A stretch of DNA of 64,000 bases from positions 2,604,001 through 2,668,000 of the forward strand of contig CAVUWY010000002.1 of the NCBI GenBank assembly GCA_963745405.1. The letters are read 5' to 3'. The DNA comes from C-114 sp963745405 (GTDB taxonomy: Bacteria; Chloroflexota; Limnocylindria; Limnocylindrales; CSP1-4). The translations under genes were made by a program, and so were the position numbers. The notes beneath the pieces were generated by a model, which was not told the origin of the DNA, ran no database searches, and saw nothing but the letters and a program-made list of their open reading frames with translations. Below are positions 34,430 to 43,158 of the stretch, one piece after another; the first letter of the stretch is position 1; every line of letters begins with the position of its first letter.

Positions 34430-36765
34430 GATCCCGCGCCGACCGTCGCGGCATCGGGCACGACGGCCGGACCGCCCCTGCCGCCGTTCGCCGACAGCTC
34501 GGCGAGGAGGCGCAGGGCGAGGACCTTGGCGTCGACGTTCGCCTCCAGTCGCGGCCCCGTGCAGGCGGGACAACCGCTCTCGCACGAGCACGTTTCGATG
34601 AGCTCGGCGGCCCCGGCGACGAGCTCTGCATGGCGCTCGAAGAGCCGGGCGGACAGGCCGACCCCACCGGGCATCGCCTCATAGAGGTAGATCGTCGGCG
34701 CCTCGTGGTGCGGCGAGCGGACCTGGCTGACGAGGCCGAGGTCGCGTGGGTCCACCATGAGGAGGACCGCCGCCACCGCCTGCACGGCTCGACCGGCCCC
34801 GAGGAGGGCGACATCGAGCTCGTCGCGTCGCCAGCGTCCGGCGAGCCCCTCCGCGGTCAGCCAGTAGGCGGTCGTCTGGAGCTCGAGCTCGGGCAGATCG
34901 ATCGGACCCCAGCCGACATTCTCGTCGGTCCCGAATTTGAGCTTCTTGAACATCGTGACGAGGCTGGCGACCATCACTTCGCCGTGGACCCGCCGGCCGC
35001 CCGGGGCTGAGGCCTCGCCGAACACATCGAGGGGCTTGAGGGTCACCGCCCGGTTGGCGTAGGTGTAGTGGTCGACGTCGACGCGGTGGACGTATGCCTT
35101 CCGCTCACCCCATTCGAGTCGGTCGACGTGGTACTGGACCGACTCGTGCATGTAGATCGCCCGTTCGTGGACGAGCACCTGGGCCGAGAACAGGTCCACC
35201 TCGCCGAGGACCCGCGGCCGGTCGGGCGTCGTGTCGACGATCACGACGTTCTCCGGGGCGGCGCTCCGGAGCGACACCTCGGAGGCGGGGAAGTTCTCGG
35301 AGCTCCAGTACCAGCGGTCATCGGCCGCCTGGCGGATGTGACCGGACTCGCCGACGAACGCGAGGAGGTCGTCGGCCGGACCGGGGCCGAACGTCTCCCC
35401 GGGCTCGAACGGCAGCTCGAACGTCGCACACCGGAGGTGGGCGAGGAGGACGTGGAGGTTGTCGGGGTCGAGGCGGGCCTCCTCGGATCGTCCATCGAGA
35501 AGGAACTCCGGATGGTGGACGACATAGCGATCGACCGGTGAGCCCGATGAGACGAGGACCGCCACGCTGGTCCCGCCGCGCCGTCCGGCCCGGCCCATCT
35601 GCTGCCACGTCGCGGCGATGGAGCCTGGATAGCCGGCGAGGATCGAGACGTCGAGGCGACCGATGTCGACGCCGAGCTCGAGGGCGTTCGTGGCGACGAC
35701 CCCGAGGATCTCGCCGTCACGGAGGCCCCGCTCGATCGACCGCCGCTCGGTCGGCAGGTAACCGCCGCGGTAGCCGCGGATCCGCGACCGGGGGCCGAGA
35801 TCCTCCCGGAGCGCCTCGCGGAGCGTCGAAAGCATGATCTCGACCGAGGTCCGGCTCCGGCCGAACACGACCGTCTGGCGACCGGCCCGGAGGAATGGCA
35901 TCGCCCAGCGGTGGGCGACCGTCATCGACGATCCGCGAGCGCCGGTCGATCGGTCCACCAGCGGCGGCTCGACCAGGAGGATGTGGCGATCGCCGCTGGG
36001 TGCCCCGTTGCGCTCGACGAGCGCGGTCGGGCGGCCGGTGAGCATCGTTGCGAGCTCGCCTGGATTGGCGATCGTCGCCGAGCAGCAGACGATCACCGGG
36101 TGTGAGCCGTAGTGGGCGCACAACCGGAGGAGGCGCCGGATGACGTTCGCGACGTGGCTGCCGAAGACGCCCCGGTACGAGTGGAGCTCGTCGATGACGA
36201 TCACCCGGAGCTGCTCGAACAGCTGGAACCACTTCGTGTGGTGGGGGAGGATCGCCGCGTGGAGCATGTCCGGGTTCGTCACGACGACCTGGCCGGCCGA
36301 GCGGATGGCCGAGCGGATCGGTGCCGGCGTGTCGCCGTCGTAGGTCGCCGTAGAGACCGCCAGGCCGGCCGCGGCCGAGAGCTCCGAGAACTCGGCGACC
36401 TGGTCCTGGCCGAGGGCCTTGGTCGGAAACAGCCACAGGGCCCGCGCGGCCGGATCCTCGGCGATCGCCTGGAGGGTCGGTATCGCGTAGCAGAGGGTCT
36501 TGCCCGAGGCCGTCGGGGTGACGACGACGACATCCTCGCCCGCCCGTACCGTCTCGAGCGCGTCGGCCTGGTGGGTGTAGAGCCGGTCGATGCCGCGGGC
36601 GGCCAGGCCGGTCACGATCCGCCGGTCGATCCACGGCGGCAGGTCCGCGAACGACGCGTCGCGGGCGGGGATCCGCTCGTGGTGGACGATCCCGCGGGCG
36701 AGCGACGGCTCCTCGAGCAGCCGCTCGAGGACGCTCGCGGTGTCGAGTGGGGCGTAGGTCCGCAC
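34426..36765 (-). CDS. mrfA: DEAD/DEAH helicase with DUF1998, MrfA (YprA) homolog
   Basis: A 779-residue superfamily 2 helicase. Motif I TPTASGKT is at 83-90, motif II DELH at 191-194, motif III SATIANP, and motif VI QQMGRAGRRG. The C-terminal DUF1998 has a four-cysteine zinc site C726, C728, C732 and C735 (CSCESGCPAC). This is the MrfA layout: a 3'-5' helicase that partners an exonuclease in excision of damaged or crosslinked DNA. The GTG has GAGGTGG upstream and a -10 TAGACT about 40 bases upstream. A LexA-like dyad lies between them, so damage induction is plausible. Confidence 0.92.
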   Translation of the reverse strand: MRTYAPLDTASVLERLLEEPSLARGIVHHERIPARDASFADLPPWIDRRIVTGLAARGIDRLYTHQADALETVRAGEDVVVVTPTASGKTLCYAIPTLQAIAEDPAARALWLFPTKALGQDQVAEFSELSAAAGLAVSTATYDGDTPAPIRSAIRSAGQVVVTNPDMLHAAILPHHTKWFQLFEQLRVIVIDELHSYRGVFGSHVANVIRRLLRLCAHYGSHPVIVCCSATIANPGELATMLTGRPTALVERNGAPSGDRHILLVEPPLVDRSTGARGSSMTVAHRWAMPFLRAGRQTVVFGRSRTSVEIMLSTLREALREDLGPRSRIRGYRGGYLPTERRSIERGLRDGEILGVVATNALELGVDIGRLDVSILAGYPGSIAATWQQMGRAGRRGGTSVAVLVSSGSPVDRYVVHHPEFLLDGRSEEARLDPDNLHVLLAHLRCATFELPFEPGETFGPGPADDLLAFVGESGHIRQAADDRWYWSSENFPASEVSLRSAAPENVVIVDTTPDRPRVLGEVDLFSAQVLVHERAIYMHESVQYHVDRLEWGERKAYVHRVDVDHYTYANRAVTLKPLDVFGEASAPGGRRVHGEVMVASLVTMFKKLKFGTDENVGWGPIDLPELELQTTAYWLTAEGLAGRWRRDELDVALLGAGRAVQAVAAVLLMVDPRDLGLVSQVRSPHHEAPTIYLYEAMPGGVGLSARLFERHAELVAGAAELIETCSCESGCPACTGPRLEANVDAKVLALRLLAELSANGGRGGPAVVPDAATVGAGS

Positions 36766-36778
36766 GTCGCCACCTCAG

Positions 36779-36796
36779 ATAGAACACCTGTGCTAT
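36779..36796. promoter_or_regulatory. LexA-box-like dyad at the mrfA promoter
   Basis: ATAGAACACCTGTGCTAT is an 18-base imperfect palindrome of the form ATAG-n-ACA-nn-TGT-n-CTAT. Its core GAAC-ACCT-GTGC differs by one base from the GAAC-N4-GTTC box of Gram-positive LexA. It sits between the presumed -10 (36806-36811) and the mrfA start, where a repressor would block transcription. Confidence 0.5.
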
Positions 36797-36805
36797 TCGG
36801 GCGCA

Positions 36806-36811
36806 GTCTAG
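36806..36811 (-). promoter_or_regulatory. -10 hexamer of mrfAB
   Basis: TAGACT on the minus strand, 40 bases before the mrfA GTG. The leader includes the LexA-like dyad and a GAGGTGG ribosome site. Confidence 0.45.
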
Positions 36812-36832
36812 CGGGCAGGCTGCGGCCGTGTC

Positions 36833-36851
36833 GTGCCACCTTGGGTGGCAC
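36833..36851. repeat. Perfect inverted repeat between divergent mrfA and FtsB-like genes
   Basis: GTGCCACC-TTG-GGTGGCAC is a perfect eight-base inverted repeat. It is framed by a second pair, CGTGTC at 36827-36832 and GACACG at 36866-36871. It lies in the short divergent spacer, so it may be an operator serving one or both genes. Confidence 0.5.
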
Positions 36852-36901
36852 AGTCGCGGTGGTTTGACACGTCAGCTGCCCGCAGCTACCATCGGACGGA
36901 G

Positions 36902-37411
36902 ATGGACGACCCGTACCGGACCGAGCCGCCCGACCTCGACGACGAGCTCGATCCCGACGGCGCCGACATCGATCCCAGGCGCCGGGACCGGCCCCAGGTC
37001 CGCCTCGATGGACTGACTGTCGCCGGGATCACGAAGCGACGCGTCGCCTGGCTCCTCGGCGCGATCGTCGTCGCCTGGATCGTCATCGTCTTCGCCCGCC
37101 AGATGGGAGACGCCGCGTCCATCGCCGCCCAGGCGGATCGGACCCGTCTCGACAACGCCGCCGCGGCGGCCGACGTCGCCGCCCTCCAGGGCGAGCTCGA
37201 CCTCGTACAGCGGCAGACCTACGTCGAGCAGCAGGCCCGCGGCATCGGCCTCGGCGGACCCAAGGACCACGCCTTCGTCATCGCGGACGCCTCGCCGCTC
37301 CCGGACACGGCCCCCGGCTCGGCAGCCGTCCGGCTCGGCGCCCCGCCGATCGACCACTCCCCGCTTGATTCCTGGCTCGAGCTGCTCTTCGGTCCGACGC
37401 CCGCGAACTGA
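36902..37411 (+). CDS. FtsB/DivIC-like septum formation initiator protein
   Basis: A 169-residue bitopic membrane protein. It has an acidic cytoplasmic N-terminus, one membrane span (VAWLLGAIVVAWIVIVFARQ, about 49-68), a coiled coil (about 75-112, ALQGELDLVQRQTYVEQQAR), and a C-terminal extracytoplasmic tail with the GLGGP turn. This is the plan of FtsB/DivIC, which link FtsL and FtsQ in the divisome. The cytoplasmic tail of about 45 residues is longer than usual. The ATG follows ACGGAG; a -10-like TACCAT ends 9 bases upstream. Confidence 0.82.
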   Translation: MDDPYRTEPPDLDDELDPDGADIDPRRRDRPQVRLDGLTVAGITKRRVAWLLGAIVVAWIVIVFARQMGDAASIAAQADRTRLDNAAAAADVAALQGELDLVQRQTYVEQQARGIGLGGPKDHAFVIADASPLPDTAPGSAAVRLGAPPIDHSPLDSWLELLFGPTPAN

Positions 37412-37476
37412 CGCGAGCGGCATTTCCCCCGGCGACCGCGAGCTGTCTCGACGAGACGCGGCGCCGGCCACCGTGC

Positions 37477-37482
37477 CAGAAT
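37477..37482 (+). promoter_or_regulatory. -10 hexamer, leaderless spacing
   Basis: CAGAAT ends 6 bases before the GTG at 37489 of the beta-galactosidase gene. Confidence 0.4.
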
Positions 37483-37488
37483 CGGTCC

Positions 37489-40485
37489 GTGACTCCCCCC
37501 TGGCTCGACCCCGAGCTGACCGGCCGCGGCCGCCTGCCGATGCACTCGCCGATGGACGGGTTCGGGAGGAAGTCGCTCGACGGCCGGTGGCGGTTCCAGC
37601 TCCTCCCGCGGCCCGACGCCGAGCCGACCGACGACTGGTCCGAGATCGACGTGCCCGGCTCCTGGACGATGCAGGGCTTCGACGACCTGCCCCAGTACAC
37701 GAACGTCCAGATGCCGTTCACGGCCCTGCCGCCCGACGTGCCCGACGCGAACCCGACGGGCCTCTACGAGCGGACCTTCGAGTGGGATCCGGACGCCGGC
37801 GGCCCAAGGGTCGACCGGCCGCGCGTCGTCCTCCACCTCGGGGCGGCCGAGAGCGTGGCCATCGTGACGCTCAACGGCGATGAGGTCGGGATCGCCAAGG
37901 ATTCGCACCTGGCATCCGAATTCGACATCACCGATCTCGTTCGGACGGGTGAGAACCGCCTGACGATCCGGGTCGTCAAGTGGTCCGACGCCACCTACGT
38001 CGAGGACCAGGATGAGTGGTGGCACGGCGGCATCACCCGCTCCGTGTACCTCTACGAGACGAAGACGACCTACCTTACGGACGTCCGGGCGATCGGTGGA
38101 CTCGCCGACGACCTGACCACCGGGACGCTCGACCTGACCGTGTCGGTCGCCTTCGCCGACGGGCGGCCGATCCATGGCTGGATCGTCGAGGCCACGGTGT
38201 CAGGGTCCGATGGGTCGGCGGTCCCGGGCGGGCCGGGCATCCTCTCCGCCGAAGCCTCCGTCACCGACGTCGCGTGGCACCGCTGGGAACCGGACCTCGA
38301 CCGAAACCTCTTCACCATGCGGGCGGCCGTCGGGCCCCCGTTCGACTCCCACACCGAACTCCTGCCCGTCGACGGGACGGCCCATTGGTCGATCGAGATC
38401 CCCGGCGCGGAGCCATGGTCGTCCGAGCGGCCGACGCTCTACCAGGTATCGATCGCTCTCAAGGACCCGACCGGCCGGGTCGTCCAGAGCGAGTGGTTCC
38501 GGATCGGCTTCCGGCGAGTCGAGATCGTCGGTGTCGACCTCCTCATCAACGGTCGCCGCGTCCTGATCCGCGGTATCAATCGGCATGACTTCGACCAGCT
38601 GACCGGGCGGACCTTGACCGCCCGCGACTTCCGGGCCGACCTCGTCCAGATGAAGCGGTTCGGGTTCAACGCCGTCCGGACCTCCCATTACCCCAACGAC
38701 CCGGCCCTGCTCGACCTGGCCGACGAGCTCGGGCTGTACGTCGTCGCCGAGGCGGACATCGAGACCCACGCCTTCTGGGACACCCTGTGCGACGACCCGC
38801 GCTATCTCGATGCGTGGGTGAGCAGGGTCGCCCGGATGGCCCAGCGCGACAAGAATCACCCGTCGGTGATCGTCTGGTCGCTGGGTAACGAATCCGGATA
38901 CGGGGCCAACCACGACGCCGCGGCCGGCTGGCTCCGCCGCTACGACCCGAGTCGTCCGCTCCACTACGAGGGCGCGATCAAGTTCGATTGGACGAGTGGC
39001 ACGGCGGCGAGCGACATCACCTGCCCCATGTACCCGCCGATCGAAGCGATCGTCGCCCACGCCCGGTCGGGGCTCCAGCGGCGCCCGCTCATCATGTGCG
39101 AGTACTCCCACGCGATGGGCAACAGCAACGGCACCCTCGCCGAGTACTGGGACGCCATCGAGTCGACTCCCGGCCTGCAGGGCGGGTTCATCTGGGAGTG
39201 GTGGGACCACGGGCTCGTGCAGACCCTCGCCGACGGGACGAAGCGATGGGCCTACGGCGGCGACTTCGGCGACACGCCCAACGACGGCAACTTCTGCATC
39301 GACGGGATCGTCTGGCCGGATCGGACCCCGAAGCCGGCTCTGCGGGAGCATCGATATCTCGCCCGACCGGTCGAGGTCGTGGCGGGCGCGAGCGGGCTCG
39401 AGGTGCACAACCGCCAGGACTTCCGCGACCTGGCCTGGTTGCGGGCCCGATACGAGGTCTCGGTCGGCCCGGACGTGGTCGCGGAGGGCGACCTCGGATT
39501 GCCAGATGTCGCGCCGGGCGAGCGACGCCCGATCGTCGTTCCGTCGTGGCCACCGGCCGCCGGCGGCGGCGAGCGATGGCTGACCGTCCGCTTCCGGACC
39601 GCGGCCGATGAGGCCTGGGCCCCGGCCGGCTTCGAGGTCGGCGCCTCCCAGGTCGGTCTCGATGCCGCCCCCTCGTCCGTCGCGCCGGTCGCGGCCGGGA
39701 CCAGGGATCCTCTCGAGCTTGACGAGGCGGGCCTGCTCGTCCATCCCCTCCTGTCGGCCCCGCCGACGCTGTCGCTGTGGCGGGCGCCGACCGACAACGA
39801 TCGGATCGGCCCGATGAGCGGGCGCTGGCAGGCCTGGGGGCTCGACCACCTGGAACGGCGGTTGCTCGGAACCGAGCGGGATGGCGGCGCGACGATCGTC
39901 CGGAGCGAGTACCGCGGCACGGGCGACATCGTGGTGACCCACGTGCAGCGGATAAGCCCGGCGGCCGGGGGAGGGGTGATCGTCGAGGAGCGGGTCGCCG
40001 TGCCGCCCGAGCTCGACGACCTCGCCCGGGTCGGGACCGTCCTCGAGACCGTGGCCGGCCTCGAGCGTGTCGAGTGGTTCGGGGCGGGCCCTCACGAGAC
40101 GTATCCCGATCGGCGCCGTGGCGGCGTCGTCGGGCGCTGGGGCACGACCGTCCGCGAGGAGTACGTCCCGTACGTCCGGCCACAGGAGAACGGCGGACAC
40201 GCCGACGTGCGCTGGATCGAGCTGCGGGCCGAGGACGGCCGGGGGTTCCGCCTCGGGCTCGACCGGCCGCGCCAGGCCTCCGTCTCGCACTTCCGGGCCG
40301 CCGACCTTGCGACCGCCACTCACGACGTCGACCTCCGGCCGCGACCGGAGACCATCGTCCACCTCGACGCGGCTCACCGCGGTCTCGGGACACGCAGCTG
40401 CGGTCCGGACACGCTGCCCGAGTACCTCGTCGGGGCCGGGACGTACGAGTGGACCTGGTCGATGACTCCGCTGGCGCCGCGATGA
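37489..40485 (+). CDS. Beta-galactosidase, glycoside hydrolase family 2
   Basis: A 998-residue GH2 enzyme with the full LacZ domain order: N-terminal jelly roll, Ig-like domains, TIM barrel, and C-terminal beta domains. The acid/base is E468 in WSLGNESGYG and the nucleophile E538 in MCEYSHAMGNSNG. No signal peptide is visible, so it acts in the cytosol on imported beta-galactosides. The stop overlaps the alpha-galactosidase start (ATGA). No transporter or regulator gene is adjacent. Confidence 0.95.
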   Translation: MTPPWLDPELTGRGRLPMHSPMDGFGRKSLDGRWRFQLLPRPDAEPTDDWSEIDVPGSWTMQGFDDLPQYTNVQMPFTALPPDVPDANPTGLYERTFEWDPDAGGPRVDRPRVVLHLGAAESVAIVTLNGDEVGIAKDSHLASEFDITDLVRTGENRLTIRVVKWSDATYVEDQDEWWHGGITRSVYLYETKTTYLTDVRAIGGLADDLTTGTLDLTVSVAFADGRPIHGWIVEATVSGSDGSAVPGGPGILSAEASVTDVAWHRWEPDLDRNLFTMRAAVGPPFDSHTELLPVDGTAHWSIEIPGAEPWSSERPTLYQVSIALKDPTGRVVQSEWFRIGFRRVEIVGVDLLINGRRVLIRGINRHDFDQLTGRTLTARDFRADLVQMKRFGFNAVRTSHYPNDPALLDLADELGLYVVAEADIETHAFWDTLCDDPRYLDAWVSRVARMAQRDKNHPSVIVWSLGNESGYGANHDAAAGWLRRYDPSRPLHYEGAIKFDWTSGTAASDITCPMYPPIEAIVAHARSGLQRRPLIMCEYSHAMGNSNGTLAEYWDAIESTPGLQGGFIWEWWDHGLVQTLADGTKRWAYGGDFGDTPNDGNFCIDGIVWPDRTPKPALREHRYLARPVEVVAGASGLEVHNRQDFRDLAWLRARYEVSVGPDVVAEGDLGLPDVAPGERRPIVVPSWPPAAGGGERWLTVRFRTAADEAWAPAGFEVGASQVGLDAAPSSVAPVAAGTRDPLELDEAGLLVHPLLSAPPTLSLWRAPTDNDRIGPMSGRWQAWGLDHLERRLLGTERDGGATIVRSEYRGTGDIVVTHVQRISPAAGGGVIVEERVAVPPELDDLARVGTVLETVAGLERVEWFGAGPHETYPDRRRGGVVGRWGTTVREEYVPYVRPQENGGHADVRWIELRAEDGRGFRLGLDRPRQASVSHFRAADLATATHDVDLRPRPETIVHLDAAHRGLGTRSCGPDTLPEYLVGAGTYEWTWSMTPLAPR

Positions 40486-42761
40486 GCGACGCGGCGGCCG
40501 ACAGCCGGGCCGTCGGACGCGCGCTCGTCGAGTGGCACGCCGCCGACCGCCAGCTGCACCTGACCAACGGCCGGCTGAGCTACGTCATCCGAGTCCTCGA
40601 GGACGGGACGCTCGGCCAGCTCCACGTCGGCGCGGCGCTGACGCCGGGCCGGACGTACCGGCACCTCGTCCCGCAGCCGTTCGAGGGCTTCGACAACCGG
40701 ACCGGCGAGCCCATCGCCCTCGAGCTGCCGACCCCCGGCTCGGGCGATTTCCGTATCCCGGCGCTGACGGTCGAGCAGGCCGACGGTTCGACCGTCCTCG
40801 AGCTGCGATATCGCAGCCATCGCATCGTCGCCGGCAAGCCGGCGGCGGTCGCCGAGCCGGGTCTCGTCGCCCTGCCCGCGACGTACGTCGAGGACGACGC
40901 CGAGGCCACCACCGTCGAGGTCGATCTCCTCGACGTGCGGAGCGGACTCGAGATCACGGCGTCGTACACGATCTTCCGCGATGTCGACGCGGTCGCTCGC
41001 AGCCTCCGGATCCGGAACGGAGGCACGGCGCCGGCCCGCATCTCGGCGGCGATGAGCGCCTCGCTCGACCTGCCGGATGCCGACTGGCTGTTCGTCCAGC
41101 TGAGCGGGGCCTGGGCCCGCGAGCGCCACGTCGTCTCGACCCCGCTGCGGACCGGCCGGCAGGCGGTCTCGAGCGCCCGCGGCTCGGCCGGTCACCAGGA
41201 CAACCCGTTCATCGCCCTCCTTCGACCGACGACGACCGAGGATGCCGGCGAGGCGTTCGGGTTCAGCCTCGTCTACAGCGGCAACTTCCTGGCCGAGGCG
41301 GAGGTCGATCCGCACGACACGACCCGGGTCCGCATCGGCATCGATCCGGAGACGTTCTCCTGGTCCCTCGAGCCGGGCGCGTCATTCCGGACGCCGGAGG
41401 CGGTCGTCGCCTGGTCGGGCTCCGGCCTCGGGACGCTGAGCGACACGTACCACCGGCTCTATCGCGAGCGGCTGGCCCGCGGCCCGTGGCGAGACCGGCC
41501 TCGACCCGTCCTCCTCAACAACTGGGAGGGCACGTACTTCGACTTCGACGAGGAGCGGATCCTCGCTATCGCCGCGGCCAGCCGCGATCTCGGGGTGGAG
41601 CTCTTCGTCCTCGACGACGGCTGGTTCGGAAAGCGCGACAACGACGACAGCTCGCTCGGCGACTGGTTCGTCGACCGCCGCAAGCTGCCGAACGGGATCG
41701 ACGGCCTCGCCCGCAAGGTCGAGGCGCTCGGCATCCGCTTCGGCTTGTGGATCGAGCCCGAGATGATCAGCGAACGGAGCCGGCTCTTCGAGGAGCACCC
41801 CGACTGGGCGATCGGCATCCCCGGCCGCCACCGGACCGAGAGCCGCAGCCAGTTCGTCCTCGACATGTCGCGACCGGAGGTCGTCGATCACCTCTTCGAC
41901 GTCCTCTCGGACGTCCTGCGCGGCGCGCCGGTGTCCTACGTGAAGTGGGACTACAACCGCTACATCACCGAGCCGTTCAGCCTGGCCCTGCCGGCCGATC
42001 GCCAGGGCGAGTTCTTCCACCGCTACATCCTCGGCCTCTACGACCTGTACGGCCGCCTCACGAGCGCGTTCCCGGACATCCTGTTCGAGTCGTGCGCCGG
42101 CGGTGGCGGGCGCTTCGATCCGGGGCTTCTCGCCTTCGCCCCGCAGGCCTGGACGAGCGACGACACCGATGCCGTGGAGCGGCTGCGGATCCAGTGGGGA
42201 ACGTCGCTGGCCTACCCGACGAGCTCGATGGCGGCCCACGTCTCGGCGGTCCCGAACCACCAGGTCGGCCGGCTGACCTCGCTCGCCACCCGCGCCGCGG
42301 TCGCGTTCTTCGGCGTCTTCGGCTACGAGCTCGATGCGACGGCGTTGTCGGCGGCAGAGCGGACCGAGATCGCCGACCAGATCGCCTTCTACCTCCGTCA
42401 TCGGGAGGTCTTCCAGTTCGGCCGGTTCGTCCGGCTCCGGAGCCCCTTCGAGGGCGACGGCAACGCGACGGCCTGGCTGTCGGTGGACGAGGACGCCCGC
42501 GCGGCCGTCGTCGGCTACTACCAGGTGCTCGCCCGGCCGGTCCAGGGTCCGGAGCGGCTCCGCCTACGCGGCCTCGACCCGACGGCCTCGTATCGGGTCA
42601 CGACCTGGCCGGCCGTCGCCGACCGGATCTCGGCGGCCAACGTCGGCATCCGCGGCGGCGACGAGCTCATGTCTGTCGGCCTGCTCCTCGATCACCATCG
42701 GGACGAGACACCCGCCCGCGGCGACTTCTGGGCGCGCCTCTTCGTCCTCGAGGCGGTCTGA
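40482..42761 (+). CDS. Alpha-galactosidase, glycoside hydrolase family 36
   Basis: A 759-residue GH36 enzyme with an N-terminal beta-sandwich, a TIM barrel and a C-terminal beta domain. The nucleophile is D490 in YVKWDYNRY, the acid/base D560 in WTSDDTD, and the substrate loop SCAGGGGRFD lies between. It would remove alpha-galactose from raffinose- or melibiose-type sugars in the cytosol. The start is the ATG that overlaps the beta-galactosidase stop, so translation is coupled. Confidence 0.95.
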   Translation: MSDAAADSRAVGRALVEWHAADRQLHLTNGRLSYVIRVLEDGTLGQLHVGAALTPGRTYRHLVPQPFEGFDNRTGEPIALELPTPGSGDFRIPALTVEQADGSTVLELRYRSHRIVAGKPAAVAEPGLVALPATYVEDDAEATTVEVDLLDVRSGLEITASYTIFRDVDAVARSLRIRNGGTAPARISAAMSASLDLPDADWLFVQLSGAWARERHVVSTPLRTGRQAVSSARGSAGHQDNPFIALLRPTTTEDAGEAFGFSLVYSGNFLAEAEVDPHDTTRVRIGIDPETFSWSLEPGASFRTPEAVVAWSGSGLGTLSDTYHRLYRERLARGPWRDRPRPVLLNNWEGTYFDFDEERILAIAAASRDLGVELFVLDDGWFGKRDNDDSSLGDWFVDRRKLPNGIDGLARKVEALGIRFGLWIEPEMISERSRLFEEHPDWAIGIPGRHRTESRSQFVLDMSRPEVVDHLFDVLSDVLRGAPVSYVKWDYNRYITEPFSLALPADRQGEFFHRYILGLYDLYGRLTSAFPDILFESCAGGGGRFDPGLLAFAPQAWTSDDTDAVERLRIQWGTSLAYPTSSMAAHVSAVPNHQVGRLTSLATRAAVAFFGVFGYELDATALSAAERTEIADQIAFYLRHREVFQFGRFVRLRSPFEGDGNATAWLSVDEDARAAVVGYYQVLARPVQGPERLRLRGLDPTASYRVTTWPAVADRISAANVGIRGGDELMSVGLLLDHHRDETPARGDFWARLFVLEAV

Positions 42762-42788
42762 CCGCCGCGGCACGCGATCCGCCGTCGA

Positions 42789-42817
42789 TTGGCGCGCAGC
42801 GCGGCCTCGGCTATAGA
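42789..42817 (+). promoter_or_regulatory. Sigma-70-type promoter of tRNA-Met
   Basis: TTGGCG (42789-42794), a 17-base spacer and TATAGA (42812-42817) lie 12 bases before the tRNA. This is the clearest -35/-10 pair in the window. Confidence 0.65.
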
Positions 42818-42829
42818 ATCGGCCGCCCT

Positions 42830-42904
42830 GGCGGAGTAGCTCAGTGGTAGAGCAGGGGACTCATAAGCCCTTGGTCGGTGGTTCGAATCCGCCCTCCGCT
42901 ACCA
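42830..42904 (+). tRNA. tRNA with CAT anticodon (Met or Ile2)
   Basis: A full cloverleaf folds from these 75 bases. The acceptor is GGCGGAG with CTCCGCT, the D arm GCTC/GAGC, the anticodon CAT at 42862-42864, the T arm GGTGG-TTCGAAT-CCGCC, and CCA is encoded. Two features are odd: the first acceptor pair is G-T and the top anticodon-stem pair is an A-G mismatch. The anticodon alone cannot tell elongator Met from lysidine-modified Ile2; the acceptor pair argues against an ordinary initiator. Confidence 0.9.
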
Positions 42905-43158
42905 GACCCGTCCGTCCGATGACGTAGCCGCGCCTCACGGTCGGCGACTCCGACGGCGCTGAACCGGCCTTTATACGCGTTTGGGCATCATCGGGCGATG
43001 ACACGGATCCGACCCGCCATCCGTTCGGGCCGCCGGGTCGAATGTACCGGTAGGCGCCGTCCGAACGGCTCTCCGGGCGCTCACCGGACTCGGCGCTATA
43101 CTCGCCGCGAGCCCGCCGCTCGCTCGACGGCTCCCCGCGCATCCGGAGGCCACTTTCC
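42905..43158 (+). other. Intergenic region before ftsH
   Basis: These 254 bases separate the tRNA from ftsH. They contain a -10-like TATACT at 43097-43102 and the ftsH ribosome site GGAGG at 43145-43149. I see no gene and no strong hairpin here. Confidence 0.6.
43097..43102 (+). promoter_or_regulatory. -10 hexamer of ftsH
   Basis: TATACT, about 57 bases before the TTG start. The leader carries a GGAGG ribosome site, so this gene is leadered unlike many neighbours. Confidence 0.5.

Noticed and set aside
42830..43158. Integration site at the tRNA gene
   Set aside because: No integrase is adjacent and I see no repeat of the tRNA 3' end downstream; xerC lies 18 kb away and looks like the housekeeping copy.
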